Below are positions 1 to 10,149 of a stretch of 64,000 nucleotides of DNA, one piece after another. The DNA lies in NCBI GenBank assembly GCA_009760855.2, contig WPIO01000020.1, positions 6,174,001-6,238,000 of the forward strand, read 5' to 3'. The stretch's first letter is position 1. Each line of letters opens with the position of its first letter. Both the position numbers and the translations under genes were made by a program. The notes below the pieces were generated by a model. That model did no database searches. It was not told the origin of the DNA and was given only the letters and a program-made list of their open reading frames with translations. This stretch comes from Cristatella mucedo (lineage: Eukaryota; Bryozoa; Phylactolaemata; Cristatellidae).

Positions 1-560
1 ACTGGGTACCAGTCAAGCAAAGGATTGACTTCAAGATTTTGTCGCTCACTTTTAGGTCCCTTCATTCTTTGACTCCAGCCTACCTCACAGATATGCTCCC
101 CCATCAGGCCAAGCATCGTACCACCCGCTTTTCGGAATCCAACAGTCTACAAATACCTCGTACTAACCTCAAATCTGTTGGAGGCATGCATTTAGTTCGT
201 ATGCTCCCAAAGCCTGGAACTTCCTCCCGACTTGCGTCAGAATATCCCCTGACCTGACCACAATTAAAAAGAACTTAAAAACACACCTATTTAGGACAGC
301 ATTTAGTGGGTCCCTGTGATTCGTCCTTTGTGTGCTTATGCGTGCTGACACTGTGCATGCTGCCACTAACCATATTTGCATGCTGACCCTGTGCATGTCA
401 CCCCTAACCATGTTATTCATTTTGTTTATTTTTCAAGCATGATATTACTCACTATTCTATTGCATTTCCCTTTGCAGCAAATGTAAAGCGCCTAGAGAGA
501 GATTGAGTTCTCTGAGGGTGCTTTATCAAGTGCATTATTATTATTATTCTTATTATTATG
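1..560 (+). mobile_element. LINE family A copy, 5'-truncated at window edge
   Basis: A non-LTR retrotransposon piece of the CR1/L2 type. It carries the end of ORF2 in decayed frames (motifs FRSLHSLTPAYL and [11 protein letters not shown]), then a 3' UTR with two TGCTGAC-type repeats, a stem-loop (AAAGCGCCT pairing with a GGTGCTTTA arm) and an ATT-repeat tail at 534-560. Family assignment rests on the same arrangement recurring more than 25 times in this window. The frame is shifted after the SESNS motif, so this copy is dead. Confidence 0.9.
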
Positions 561-813
561 ATTGCAATGATACCTGAAGAAGTCCCAAGTGATGAGCAGT
601 GATGTGAGAGTAAGCACTTATAAGGCCAGATGCCATATCCATCAGTGGATGAACCATGTTACAATTCTCATTTATTTCATGAACAGGGAGGATAATAATC
701 GCATTTATGAAAAGCTATTGTAATGAAAATGATGCCGTACTGCAATAAAAAGTCTAGCTCTGTACTTTGAATTGAAAGCGTCTCGTTTTCTTAGTCTCTG
801 TCTGCCTCTCTGT

Positions 814-1144
<331 letters not shown>

Positions 1145-1199
1145 GTCTGACTGGGCCTACAAGAAAAGCCGCTACTTCGAGATCGAGCCACGACATTCC

Positions 1200-1575
1200 C
1201 GAAAAGAATTGCTGAGATTGCGCCACCGTCTTGAAGCTGGACAATGGCTACGTGTCGCGAGCCTTAAAACTATATTGCAAAGAGTTACTGCCTTAGCCTA
1301 GAGAGATACTAAGAATAGTATTTGTCTACTCTGCTCGCAATCGCCAGGTCAGGGTTGATCTCACTGCATAATGGCTGTTACTTTAACTTCCTCATTCATT
1401 GATCTGTCCTCCTGAAAATAAGGATAGCCAGTCTCATAGTTTACCCCAAAGCTGAGACGGCTCAATCGTGAGCAATCTAGAGACCCAATTTCACATTTCG
1501 GCAAATTATTTTTATAAATACTACTACCTCGCTGGAAAGAAGCTACTCGTCTATCAATTGCAATGAGTTTTGTGT
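1200..1575. repeat. Segmental duplication, copy 1, block 1
   Basis: This block aligns colinearly with 5025-5390 over shared stretches such as AACTTCCTCATTCATT against AATTTCCTCATACATT, GAGCAATCTAGAGAC against AAGCAATCTAGGGAC, and GGAAAGAAGCTACT. Divergence is high, so the duplication is old. A CT microsatellite lies to the left of both copies. Confidence 0.7.
1361..1411 (-). CDS. Candidate terminal exon, paralogue copy 1
   Basis: On the minus strand, a TTTTCAG acceptor is followed by 16 codons ending in MNEEVKVTAIMQ and a TGA stop. The duplicate at 5192-5245 has the same stop position and a similar sequence (MYEEIKITGVRQ), with conservative changes I/V at two sites. That pattern suggests constrained coding sequence, but 17 codons are too few to be sure. 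The product is unknown. Copy 1 has Asn where copy 2 has the Tyr of YEEI. Confidence 0.3.
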   Translation of the reverse strand, partial: EDRSMNEEVKVTAIMQ

Positions 1576-2032
1576 GACAGTAGCTCCGGTGGCGGCTGTT
1601 ATAGTGGGAGTTTCACGGAGACACAGCGGGCGCTCTTGCGCGGTAAACGAGACTCTCTTATTCCTCTCAACGAGGGATATATGAGAGCTCGATCAATCGC
1701 AGCAATCAAAGAATAACCTGCATTAGTGGGCCGACGCTGCACTGCTTCAATGGCTTAACTATTGGCCACAGGTGAGGCATGTACATTAGTGTGAGGCGCT
1801 TGGCTAATTACAACAGAAGCCGCAGGCTCACACAACACAAGTGATGTTTCCTTGTCATCGCAACGATAGCTTATTTTCAAATCTGGAAGACATAATCAAC
1901 ATCTGGCTTGTTATTCTGCTTAGTAGAAGTAAAACACTATTATGACAGCACTATAACTATTGGCGGAGGGTTAATGTCGTGTAGCCCTTCATTTTTCCGA
2001 GAGTAGGATTATTTAGGTAAGCAAACCTACAG
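1576..2032. other. No feature recognised
   Basis: Unique-looking sequence of mixed composition between a duplicated block and a SINE. I found no convincing exon on either strand. Confidence 0.5.
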
Positions 2033-2033
2033 C

Positions 2034-2205
2034 CGTGATGGGCCACAAGGTAAGGCAGTTGCTCGTCACGACCTCGGTCCCGAGGTCGTGGGTTCGAATC
2101 CTGTGGCAGGCAATCCTTTATTGCCGCTGCTCGCTGTGGAGATAGTCTTTAAGGGTCCTCTGCTGCTATAGAAAAAGAGGCCGGTTAATCAGCTAGAGTT
2201 CTCTT
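2034..2205 (+). mobile_element. SINE-1 (tRNA-derived)
   Basis: The tRNA-like head carries an internal A-box-like stretch near 2041 and a B box (GGTTCGAATCC, 2091-2101). The palindromic CCTCGG-TCCCGAGG stem precedes the B box. The body holds GGGTCCTCTGCTGCTAT and ends near AATCAGCTAGAG. The same layout recurs at 7530, 13686, 15722, 23462 and 44234, which makes it a repeat family and not a functional tRNA gene. Confidence 0.88.
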
Positions 2206-2262
2206 TATTTAATTTCATCTCACTTTGATGGGAATGATTACTCTGTGCACCCGCTAATCTGA

Positions 2263-2822
2263 TAATAATAATAATAATATTGCACTTGATAAAGCGCCCT
2301 CAGAGAACTTAATCTCTTTCTAGGCGCTTTACATTTGCTGCAAAGTGATACACAATAGAATAGTAAGTAAAATCATGCTTGAAAAACAAACAAAATGAAT
2401 AACATGGTTAGGGGTTACATGCACTGGGTCAGCATGCAAATGTGGTTAGTGGCAGCATGAACAGTGTCAGCACGCATAAGCACATCGAGGACGAATCACA
2501 AGGACCCCACTAAATGCTGTCCTAAATAGGTATGTTTTTAAGTTTCTTTTAAATGTGGTCAGGTCAGGGGATGTACTGATGCAGGTCGGGAGGGAGTTCC
2601 AGGCTGTGGGAGCATACGAGCTAAATGCACGGTCTCCAAAGGATTTAAGGTTTGTACGAGGTATTTCTAGACTGTTGGATTCCGAAAAGCGAGTGGTACG
2701 ATGCTTTGCCTGATGGGGTAGTATCTCTGAAAGATAGGCTGGAGCCATAGAATGAAGAGACCTAAAAGTGAGCGACAAAACCTTGAAGTCAATCCGTTGC
2801 GAAGTTAGATATAGCATTTCGA
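2263..2822 (-). mobile_element. LINE family A copy, young subfamily
   Basis: A 5'-truncated copy with an ATAATAATAATAATA tail at its left end and the 3' stem-loop at 2284-2335. It keeps an uninterrupted 116-codon piece of the ORF2 C-terminus (2467-2817), with the [18 protein letters not shown] block and the AWNSLP motif typical of CR1/L2 elements. Over this piece the frame is nearly identical to the copy at 50075-50635. Both copies are close in length, which suggests the same recent source. Confidence 0.93.
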
Positions 2823-2834
2823 TGTTTTAAGTAG

Positions 2835-3120
2835 CGAAGCATCCAATGGATCTTGCAGCAACTCATCCTTGAGTGTGCCTGAAAGCATCTTGCATTATCG
2901 ATTACGAATATCACACTATGACTATGGCGTACCTGGCTCTAAGCTGGGAGGCGGTACAATCACGGCCTTCATTCGTCATAGTTCATATTTTCGCTCGATC
3001 GCAGCGGCTGTTTTCCTCGCCTGATTCAAAGCTGGCCGCTGACCTGCTGTCGTAGTAATCGTCTTCGTCTCTATTGTTGTCTGTATCGAAATTGGATACG
3101 TCGGTGACAAAGCTTTTCAT
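2835..3120 (-). pseudogene. Duplicated exon, copy 1, probably broken
   Basis: This is block 2 of the segmental duplication, matching 5870-6150. The minus strand opens with MKSFVTDVSNF and an acidic run (RDEDDYYDS) followed by SAASFESGEENS, which aligns with PATSIKSDEEDF in copy 2. All three frames then close with TGA before the conserved donor (GCCAG|GTACGC) near 2928. Either this copy has frameshifted or the splice structure differs. No function can be assigned. Confidence 0.35.
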
Positions 3121-3161
3121 GCCTGCCAGCGAGTATGTCAATGCTTAACGCCAACAAGTGC

Positions 3162-3162
<1 letters not shown>

Positions 3163-3196
<34 letters not shown>
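3163..3196. repeat. (GA)n microsatellite
   Basis: About 17 GA units. Confidence 0.95.
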
Positions 3197-3197
<1 letters not shown>

Positions 3198-3199
3198 CC

Positions 3200-4420
3200 C
3201 ACACAATAAAAAAAAAATAATAATCACGTATGTGTGTAGCACCCTTGATAGTACGCATAAAGTGATCCTACTTGTGAGTTATATCCAGAGAGTATACCGA
3301 ATCGTTAATTTCTACTACTTCAACGAATAACAATATGTCGTCTGTGTTTTACTACACATATCATACAGGGTTTTATTTAACTGTGACTTATTACGTAGTG
3401 GATAGACTTATTTATAAGCGGATTCCCATTCAAAATCATTGAGGCTAGTGATTAATATTAATACTTAGGGTGTAATAAATGTTGATTTTCATTCAAAATC
3501 ATTTAGGGTAATAATTTCTTTACTACTTCGGGTACATAAAAAAGTTGGTTCTTTATTAAATATGGTAACTATGGCATTCATAACAGATATAGCTACCTTC
3601 AGAATTACACACCAAATGTAAGTACCTTGTTGCACAAGCCGCAAGTCCTGAGGGTAGTTATCATTAGGAGTAAAGACAATATGTCACAAATACAAGGACT
3701 TGCTTGGATTGGTTTCGTGTCCAAGTCGGCCCACATTGTAACAAGGCGTAGCTTATAATAAGCAAACTGAATGCTGCAGGAGATATGCTAAACAAGCCCA
3801 TCTTCAGTGATAGATTTCAAATTTCTAAATATCCCTAGATTTTATAATAACTAGTGCATTACCCCTGGACAATAGTCATACAGCAGGCTGTATGGATGAA
3901 ATTACCTGCCGTATCATTATATATAGGTGTTGGATTGATAAGTTGTCACCTAGGATTGCTGCCGTATCAACTCCGAAGTTTTTGCAGTTTTGCTTGCGCA
4001 AAAGCAAGACTTGAGCAGACTTGACAGTGGAGCATAGATCCACAATTAAATTGCCTTAAATGATTCAATTTGTTCTATCATTTTAAATATAGCTCAAAAA
4101 TGAAAGCCAATGTAAGTAGCCTTGAAAATAATTTGTTATCCAAATCACAAATTCAATCTACAGTTGCTATTTTTGGTGACCCACTGAATGTGGGAAAACT
4201 AATATACAAAGTCTATAGCCAGTTGCTAAGCTAGCTGTGCTGACTAACGAGGCTCAGGCCACAGCTGACGTGAAAGACTTCGCTTACTTTCAAAGAGTTC
4301 ATGCAGCTGCCGCTCCCGTCATCAGGCGGGAGAAAGCATTGACTTATGACCAACACATACCAAGCTTAGGCACTCAACAACGCCCTTAATATTCTAGTGT
4401 AAATATAATTCACTTTTAGC
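3200..4420. other. No feature recognised
   Basis: AT-rich, apparently unique sequence. No splice-bounded exon or repeat family member was found on either strand. Confidence 0.5.
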
Positions 4421-4424
4421 GCAC

Positions 4425-4535
4425 TACGAGAACTTAATCTCTATTCAGGAACCTCCCACATGCCACGGGGCTCGAGCCCACGAACTCGGCCAGACCGTGG
4501 TCGGGGAGAGAACCTTAACCACTAAGATAAATTAG
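4425..4535 (-). mobile_element. SINE-2 (tRNA-derived), reverse
   Basis: On the minus strand, a tRNA-like head (AGTGGTTAAGGTTCTC near 4507-4523, then GGGCTCGAGCCCCG as B box near 4478) is followed by a short LINE-like tail (GAATAGAGATTAAGTTCTC). Related copies are at 5433, 56560 and 59572. Confidence 0.8.
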
Positions 4536-4649
4536 CGCTGCTTATAGATAAAGCGAACTTTCCCGCCAGCCTCAAATTCATAAAATGCTCTATTTCTGTC
4601 TCTCTTCCTTTCCGCCGTCTCCCTCTATATCTGTCTACGTGTCTGCTTT

Positions 4650-4654
4650 CTTTT

Positions 4655-4727
<73 letters not shown>
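4650..4727. repeat. (CT)n microsatellite
   Basis: GTCT units run into about 28 CT units. A second, less regular pyrimidine tract lies at 4895-4965. Confidence 0.95.
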
Positions 4728-4728
<1 letters not shown>

Positions 4729-5024
4729 GCACGTACACATACGTGGATGGGAATAATGGATGTGCACATGTATTTATTTAACACCCTGAGGTAATCCCTA
4801 GCCCTCGTATGTCATCCATAGCTCGTATTTTCTTTCGCTCTCTTTTCGTCGCCCAGCCTATTTTGATTACACCAAAATTCCTATCTGCATCCCGCTCTTC
4901 CTCCTACTCTCTCCCTCCCCTCTCCCTTACTCTCTCAATCTCTTTCTCTCTCTATCTGTCCCTGCGTCAGATCAGACGGACCTTAAAGGTAAGCCCACAA
5001 CTTTGAGATCAGGTCAAGCAATTA

Positions 5025-5390
5025 ATGCACAGGATTGCTGAAGTTTGAGCAATCTTCTTCAACCTGGACTGCAGCTAAGTTTGTTGCCGCCTAAAAGCTG
5101 CATTGCAAACAGTGTTCAATTGGCGGTCTCAAGCACAGAGAATTGCACAAATCCTATCTGCAGACGCCAATCGCTAGGTGAAGCTTTTTTCTCACTGCCT
5201 GACGCCAGTTATTTTAATTTCCTCATACATTGCAGTGTTCTTCTCCAGAAAATCTATTCATTACCTTAATTTACCATAGAGCTGAGACTTTGCGTTGATA
5301 AGCAATCTAGGGACTTATTGTGGCATTCAATCCGTTTTTGTTATAAATACTTACTTCTAAGGAAAGAAGCTACTTATATATGAATTACCA
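5025..5390. repeat. Segmental duplication, copy 2, block 1
   Basis: Partner of 1200-1575 in the same orientation and in the same order relative to block 2 (5870-6150). Confidence 0.7.
5192..5245 (-). CDS. Candidate terminal exon, paralogue copy 2
   Basis: Eighteen codons ending MYEEIKITGVRQ and TGA on the minus strand, homologous to 1361-1411. The acceptor dinucleotide AG of copy 1 is TG here (bases 5246-5247), so if this exon was once spliced like copy 1, it has lost its acceptor or shifted to the nearby GGAG. The frame does not join in phase with the candidate exon at 5960-6148, so another exon may lie between or the model is wrong. Confidence 0.28.
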   Translation of the reverse strand, partial: EKNTAMYEEIKITGVRQ

Positions 5391-5432
5391 CAAAATATAA
5401 AATAGAATTAATTCACACATCCCTAATATAAC

Positions 5433-5555
5433 GTAATCTTTATTCGAGCTCTATACGAATGCTGTGGAGCTCGTGCCCACGACCTCGGTCTTTAAATTAC
5501 ATTCACCTTGACCTTGGTTGAGGAGAGCACCTTAACCACTTGGCCAAAACGTAGC
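5433..5555 (-). mobile_element. SINE-2, reverse
   Basis: Reverse copy with AAGTGGTTAAGGTGCTC (A-box side, about 5527-5543) and a mutated B box (GGGCACGAGC). The tail pairs with the LINE-like AGAGCTCGAATAAAGATT. It lies between the two duplicated blocks of copy 2 and has no counterpart in copy 1, so it inserted after the duplication. Confidence 0.7.
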
Positions 5556-5959
5556 AGCATAGTAATGAGTCGGAGAGTTCCATTGAAAGCTCACTGATTA
5601 CATTTTGTTTGAGCTGGAATAAAACATTTTCACCCAGCCTGCGATTCTGTTGAGTAGAGCTGAAACATGCTCATGTTAATATTGATGGTTGCCAACCGGG
5701 CCATTCATTTTTTTCAGAGAAGCTTTATCAAGGTAAGAAATTTTACAGATCTTGATAACTTTCCCAGCATGGTATCCTATTCATACAGCTTTGATCTCAT
5801 TCTGACTGAAACGATTGCATTGTTGGCGCAAGAATGCGAAAAAGTAGACATAGAACTTGAAATTTTGAGAGGCGGAGCAGTCAAAAGATTTTGCAGCAGC
5901 TCACACTCAAGTGCGCCTCGGAGCCTTTCACATTGCGAATTACAAATATCAAAGTACGA

Positions 5960-6148
5960 CTACAACTTACTCGATGCTGAACTGGGATAAGGCGAAACAC
6001 AGCCATCATTATTTCCTTTCGTTCCATAGCCGAAGTCTTCCTCGTCCGATTTGATGGAAGTCGCCGGGTTGTTGTCGCCACTGCCCCATTCAGACGCACC
6101 TGATGTGACGGTGAAAATTATTGCATCGCATGCCGACGAGTCCTTCAA
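5960..6148 (-). CDS. Candidate exon, paralogue copy 2
   Basis: An open minus-strand frame of 62 codons, rich in Ser, Gly, Asn and acidic residues (PATSIKSDEEDFGYG). It aligns with copy 1 at 2835-3120. A good donor (TCGA|GTAAGT) lies at about 5971, and its position is conserved in copy 1 (GCCAG|GTACGC). If spliced there, the exon would end before the SKL that closes the open frame. No domain is recognised. Its low-complexity acidic character would suit a cytoplasmic tail or linker, which is inference only. Confidence 0.3.
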   Translation of the reverse strand: MKDSSACDAIIFTVTSGASEWGSGDNNPATSIKSDEEDFGYGTKGNNDGCVSPYPSSASSKL

Positions 6149-6154
6149 AGCTCA

Positions 6155-6650
6155 GCTCGATTAAATGTCACAACGAGCAAAGGTCAGGATTAAGAGTACT
6201 CAAATAAATGGTGCACAAAATAAAGACAATATTTCTGGGTAAGTTAGATCTAGGGGCTGTACTAGTTAGTTGATTCTCGCCAATCGAACACAATTGACAC
6301 CTTTTCAGCCAAAACTGAATAATTTACAGAGTCCTTCTTATGGCAATATTCAAAATTTAAAATAAAAGCAAAATTAAGAGTATGGAAATTGTACTACATC
6401 AACTAAAAGTAATGATTTCAGTGTATACTGTTTTTGCATCCTTCCCTGGCTAAATGATTCTCACTTTTCTATTATGTTAATGAATATGTTATCCTTGTCA
6501 AGTCAGTGTTGTTGCTGCACATGCAGAAAAAGGTGTCACGTTGCTACCTTCCATATTGGGTTCTACACCTACCATAAGTCAAAAAATTGAATATATTTTC
6601 TGGCCACAGTTCGGCCCTAAAATGAATAAGATGCGAACGTTTGGTAAAGC
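6155..6650. other. No feature recognised
   Basis: AT-rich, apparently unique sequence. Confidence 0.5.
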
Positions 6651-6654
6651 CCTA

Positions 6655-6915
6655 TAATAATAATAATATTATGATAATAACACACTTGATAAAGCGCCCT
6701 AGCAAACTCAGTCTCTTTCTAGGCGCTTTCTTCTTTGCTGCAAACGAAGCATGATTGAATTGTTAGTAGTAGCATGCTCAATGAAAAACTAGAATAACAT
6801 GTTTAGGTGTGACATGCACAGGGTCAGCATGCAAGTGTGGTTAGTGGCAGCATGCACAATGTCAGCACGCATAAGCATATAAAGGACGAATCACGTGTAC
6901 CCACTAAATACTTAC
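6655..6915 (-). mobile_element. LINE family A 3' end
   Basis: An ATAATAAT tail, the 3' stem-loop (CTTGATAAAGCGCCCT to TAGGCGCTTT) and the TCAGCATGC repeats. It breaks off at the CCCACTAAA motif, so only the 3' UTR remains. Confidence 0.88.
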
Positions 6916-7084
6916 CTCCAGAAGCGACGTCGGGACACGCTGCTCCTTCACAAGGATTTTCAAGCTGAAAAGGTTTAGGAAATTCACTTTAAAGTCTAAT
7001 TTCAGAGTACGAATAATCTTGAATGCAGTCTCAAGAATTATTCTACACTGATCTAGCTCAATTTGATTCAATGTGATTCAAAAC

Positions 7085-7795
7085 CAATAGCATTGACTTC
7101 AAGGTTCTGTCACTTCAATTTTAGGAGCCTTCATTTTTTAGCTCCAGCATAACTATCAGATCTCCTACCCCACCAAGCTAAGCATACCGCCCGCTTTTCT
7201 GAATCTAATCGTTTAGTTACACCTGGTACTAACCTTAAAGCCTTATGAGGTCAGGCCATCAGTTCGTGTGCTACAAAGTCTGGAACTCACTTCTGACTAG
7301 CGTCAAGACATCCCCTGAGTTGACGACATTCAAAAAGAAAAGCTGAAAGCGCATATGTTTATCACAGCATGCTGTGGATCCGTGTGACACTTCCTTTTTC
7401 TGCCTATCTATGCTGACACACTGCATGCTGCCACTAACCATATTTCCATGTTGACCCTGTGCATGTCACCTCTAACCGCGTGATGATGCTCGTTGACATT
7501 GGGCATGCTACTACTAACTATTCGATAATGCTTCCTGTGGGCCGTAATGGCTCACGAGGTAAGGCAGTTGCTTTTCAAGACCTCGGCCCCGAGGTCGTGG
7601 GTTCGAATCCTGTGGTGGGCGATCCTTTATCGCCACTGCAAGCGGTGGCGATAGCCGTAAAGGCTCTTCTGTCGCTATACAAAAAGAGGCTGTTAAATCA
7701 GCTAGCATTTATTTATTTATTTGCAGAAAATGTAATGTGTATAGAAAGACATTATGTTTTCAGAGGGTATTATTGCAATTAATATTATTATTACT
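7085..7795 (+). mobile_element. LINE family A copy split by a SINE
   Basis: The ORF2 C-terminus (TTGACTTCAAGGTTCTG onwards) and 3' UTR continue to about 7530. They resume after the SINE at about 7718 with GCAGAAAATGTAATG and end in TTATTATTA. The two halves together match the uninterrupted copies, so the SINE inserted into an existing LINE. The reading frame is heavily decayed. Confidence 0.85.
7530..7712 (+). mobile_element. SINE-1 nested in LINE family A
   Basis: The best-preserved SINE-1. It starts GGGCCGTAATGGCTCACGAG, with A box near 7545-7558, stem CCTCGGCCCCGAGG and B box GGTTCGAATCC at 7600-7610. The body ends AATCAGCTAGC with an ATTT-repeat tail. Its ends define the family limits because the host LINE sequence is known. 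Confidence 0.9.
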
Positions 7796-7799
7796 TAGA

Positions 7800-8630
7800 T
7801 TACACTCAAAAGTACTCGAGCTATCAAACAAGAAAATAGTTTAATAACTGATACAGAGCTATTTATGCAAAATAGACACTTTACCATTCAAGTTTCATAA
7901 ATCAGTTGTATCTAACTCCTAATTTTGAACATAACCATCGTGAATATTTGTACAAGAATAAAAACAAACTTCCTGCATAACTGGATAAGTGTAAGCACAA
8001 CATATTCGCCATTGCTTCTTTTTTTTACTTACTTGGAGTCGTCTTCCATAAAAATGTATTATGAAGTTCACTCGTTCCAAAGTTTCTGCTTCTCTATACC
8101 AATAACAGAGGAAAATAAAGCTACCATTAAAGCTATACGTTTCCTTAAAAAATAAAAAAATGAGCTTTCTAGCAGTTATAAGCTTCCCCAAGCAGATGAT
8201 ATTCTATGCATCACTTTGTCTTAATAATGCTCAGAGAAGTCTTGCAGAAGACTGTCATGTATACAATGCGACTTTTCCAGCTACAAATACAGCAGTAACA
8301 CAATTCAAGCAGTATTATCAGCATTTGATAGCAAATTAATGTCTCCTTTGGCTAATTCTTCACCTGCTCAGTTTACTTTTCTCATAATTTCGCCACTTTA
8401 TAGTTAGGTACCTCGCATTTAGCGAGCTCTGTACTTCCATCAGTTTATACTGTGAACTATATTCATTATATTCTGCATATTCAGTTTGTTCTGTCTCTTT
8501 TGCACGTAATTAGGAAAAGCTCGACCTCATTACTCGAGTTCGACGAAGCGCTTTATTTAATGGACTTTAAATTCACCATTTGACAGGCTATCTGCTCATT
8601 CAGCGTTAGCTGCACAATTGAGATTAAAAC

Positions 8631-8673
<43 letters not shown>

Positions 8674-8917
8674 ATCTCGCTATAGGACTGTTTTTGTAGC
8701 CATGCATCAAGCTCTTCATTGGCGCTTTACGATCAAGTGCCTGATGAGCCCACTACGTTCTGTTACCATACTGCAATTCATGGATGAATCTGCTCTTTCT
8801 ACCCAGGAGGCTAAAGCCTCAAAGTGAGGGAGCTGCTCTTCAGAGCTAGCGATGGACGCTTCATACTAAAGCTAAGCAGGCTGCAGCTCATTGGGCTATC
8901 TCCAAGACTAGGCACAT
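7800..8917. other. No gene recognised; small (CT)n inside
   Basis: Apparently unique AT-rich sequence. A (CT)n tract of about 18 units lies at 8633-8670. No splice-bounded exon was found. Confidence 0.5.
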
Positions 8918-8919
8918 TC

Positions 8920-9645
8920 AATGATAATAATGCATTTGATATAGCGCCCTCAGAGAACTCAATCTCTTTCTTAGGCACTTTAAGTTTGTTGTAAGCGAAG
9001 CACTGTCGAATGATTAAGGGTAGCGTGCTCAATAAACAACAGGAATAACAGGGTTAGAGGTTACATGCACAGGGTCAGCATGCAAAAGTGGTTAGCAGCA
9101 GCATGCATAGTGTCAGCACGCATAAGCACATGAAGGACGAATCACAGGGACCCACTAAATGCTGTCCTAAATAGGTGTGTTTTTAAGTTCTTTTTTAATG
9201 TGGTCAAGTCAGGGAATGTTCCAGGCTTTGGGAGCATACGGACTAAATGCACGGTCTCCAAAGGATTTGAGGTTTGTACGAGGTATTGGTAAACTGTTGG
9301 ATTCCGAAAAGCGGGTGGTACGATGCTTGGCCTGGTGGGGGAGTAGATCTGAGAGATAGGCTGGAGCTAAAAATGAAGTGACCTAAAAGTGAGCGGCAAA
9401 GCCTTGACGTCGATTCGTTGCTTGACTGGTAGCCAGTGCAGGTCGGTGAGAAGTGGTGTAATTTGGCAACTGCGACGTTCACGACAGACAAGCCTAGCTG
9501 CTGAGTTTTGCACAAGCTGTAATCGCCTGATTGCACATGCCGTTAGGCCAGTAAGCAGCGAGTTACCGAAATTAAGTCGGCAAGCATCTAGCAGTAAAGC
9601 TAACAAGCGTGCTGTAGGGTAGACCAAGGCCACACAACGGGCTTG
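8920..9645 (-). mobile_element. LINE family A copy
   Basis: 3' end at the left (AATGATAATAATGCA) with stem-loop and TCAGCATGC repeats. The ORF2 C-terminus then reads upward to about 9640 and includes the conserved [18 protein letters not shown] and [11 protein letters not shown] blocks. A frameshift separates the two coding pieces. Confidence 0.92.
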
Positions 9646-9649
9646 CTCG

Positions 9650-10041
9650 ATCTAATATGGTTCACAACAAGTATTTAACGATTATCAATAGATTAGTGTT
9701 TTGATTCGCTGAGACACCTTAAGCAAATTAAAAAACCGGTTCTGCTGCTGAAGGCTAGGATTCGTTTAGAGCTTAAACTAGTTTCTACTTTCACATGAAC
9801 AAACTTCACTCAGGACTAAAAGGTTGGATCTGTGAACCTGAAACTTGATTTTCCTGAATTAACTCAGTGCTAAAGTTTTTAAATTTAAGCTTCTTAAGAT
9901 CCAGCATTTAATGTATATGGTCAACGCAACTTTGCAGAAACATATAGCCCCTGGTCATTTCTATGTACAAGACTTAGCTGGTCATCCAAAATATTTACAT
10001 TCACGACTTTCAGGCACTCTGAAGTCTTTTCCACAACTCAC
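9650..10041. other. No feature recognised
   Basis: Sequence downstream (in minus sense) of the exon at 10042-10148. It is presumably intron, and no second exon was found. Confidence 0.4.
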
Positions 10042-10148
10042 CTTTCCCTCAAATCCGATGATAATCTTGTCAGCAAGTAATTAATTTCCTCTTCCCGTGG
10101 AATAAAACCCACAGCAGAGACACTTGGGTTGTCGGGCACTTCTGCAGC
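10042..10148 (-). CDS. Internal exon of an unidentified minus-strand gene
   Basis: A 107-nt exon with a strong acceptor (CTATCTTACAG) and a consensus donor (GAAAG|GTGAGT). One frame is open throughout and reads AAEVPDNPSVSAVGF, then IPREEEINYLLTRL, then SSDLRE, with 35 codons plus two bases. Charged heptad-like spacing suggests helix. I do not recognise the protein. Splice-signal quality and amino-acid composition make this one of the better exon candidates outside the bestrophin gene, but neighbouring exons were not found with confidence. Confidence 0.45.
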
Positions 10149-10149
10149 C

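Noticed and set aside
540-560. ATT-repeat clusters as a CRISPR or satellite array
   Set aside because: Each cluster is the 3' tail of a LINE copy, not a spaced array.
7530-7712. tRNA gene suggested by the GGTTCGAATCC B box
   Set aside because: The sequence recurs as a dispersed repeat with a long non-tRNA body and does not close into a standard cloverleaf that I can see, so it is a SINE.
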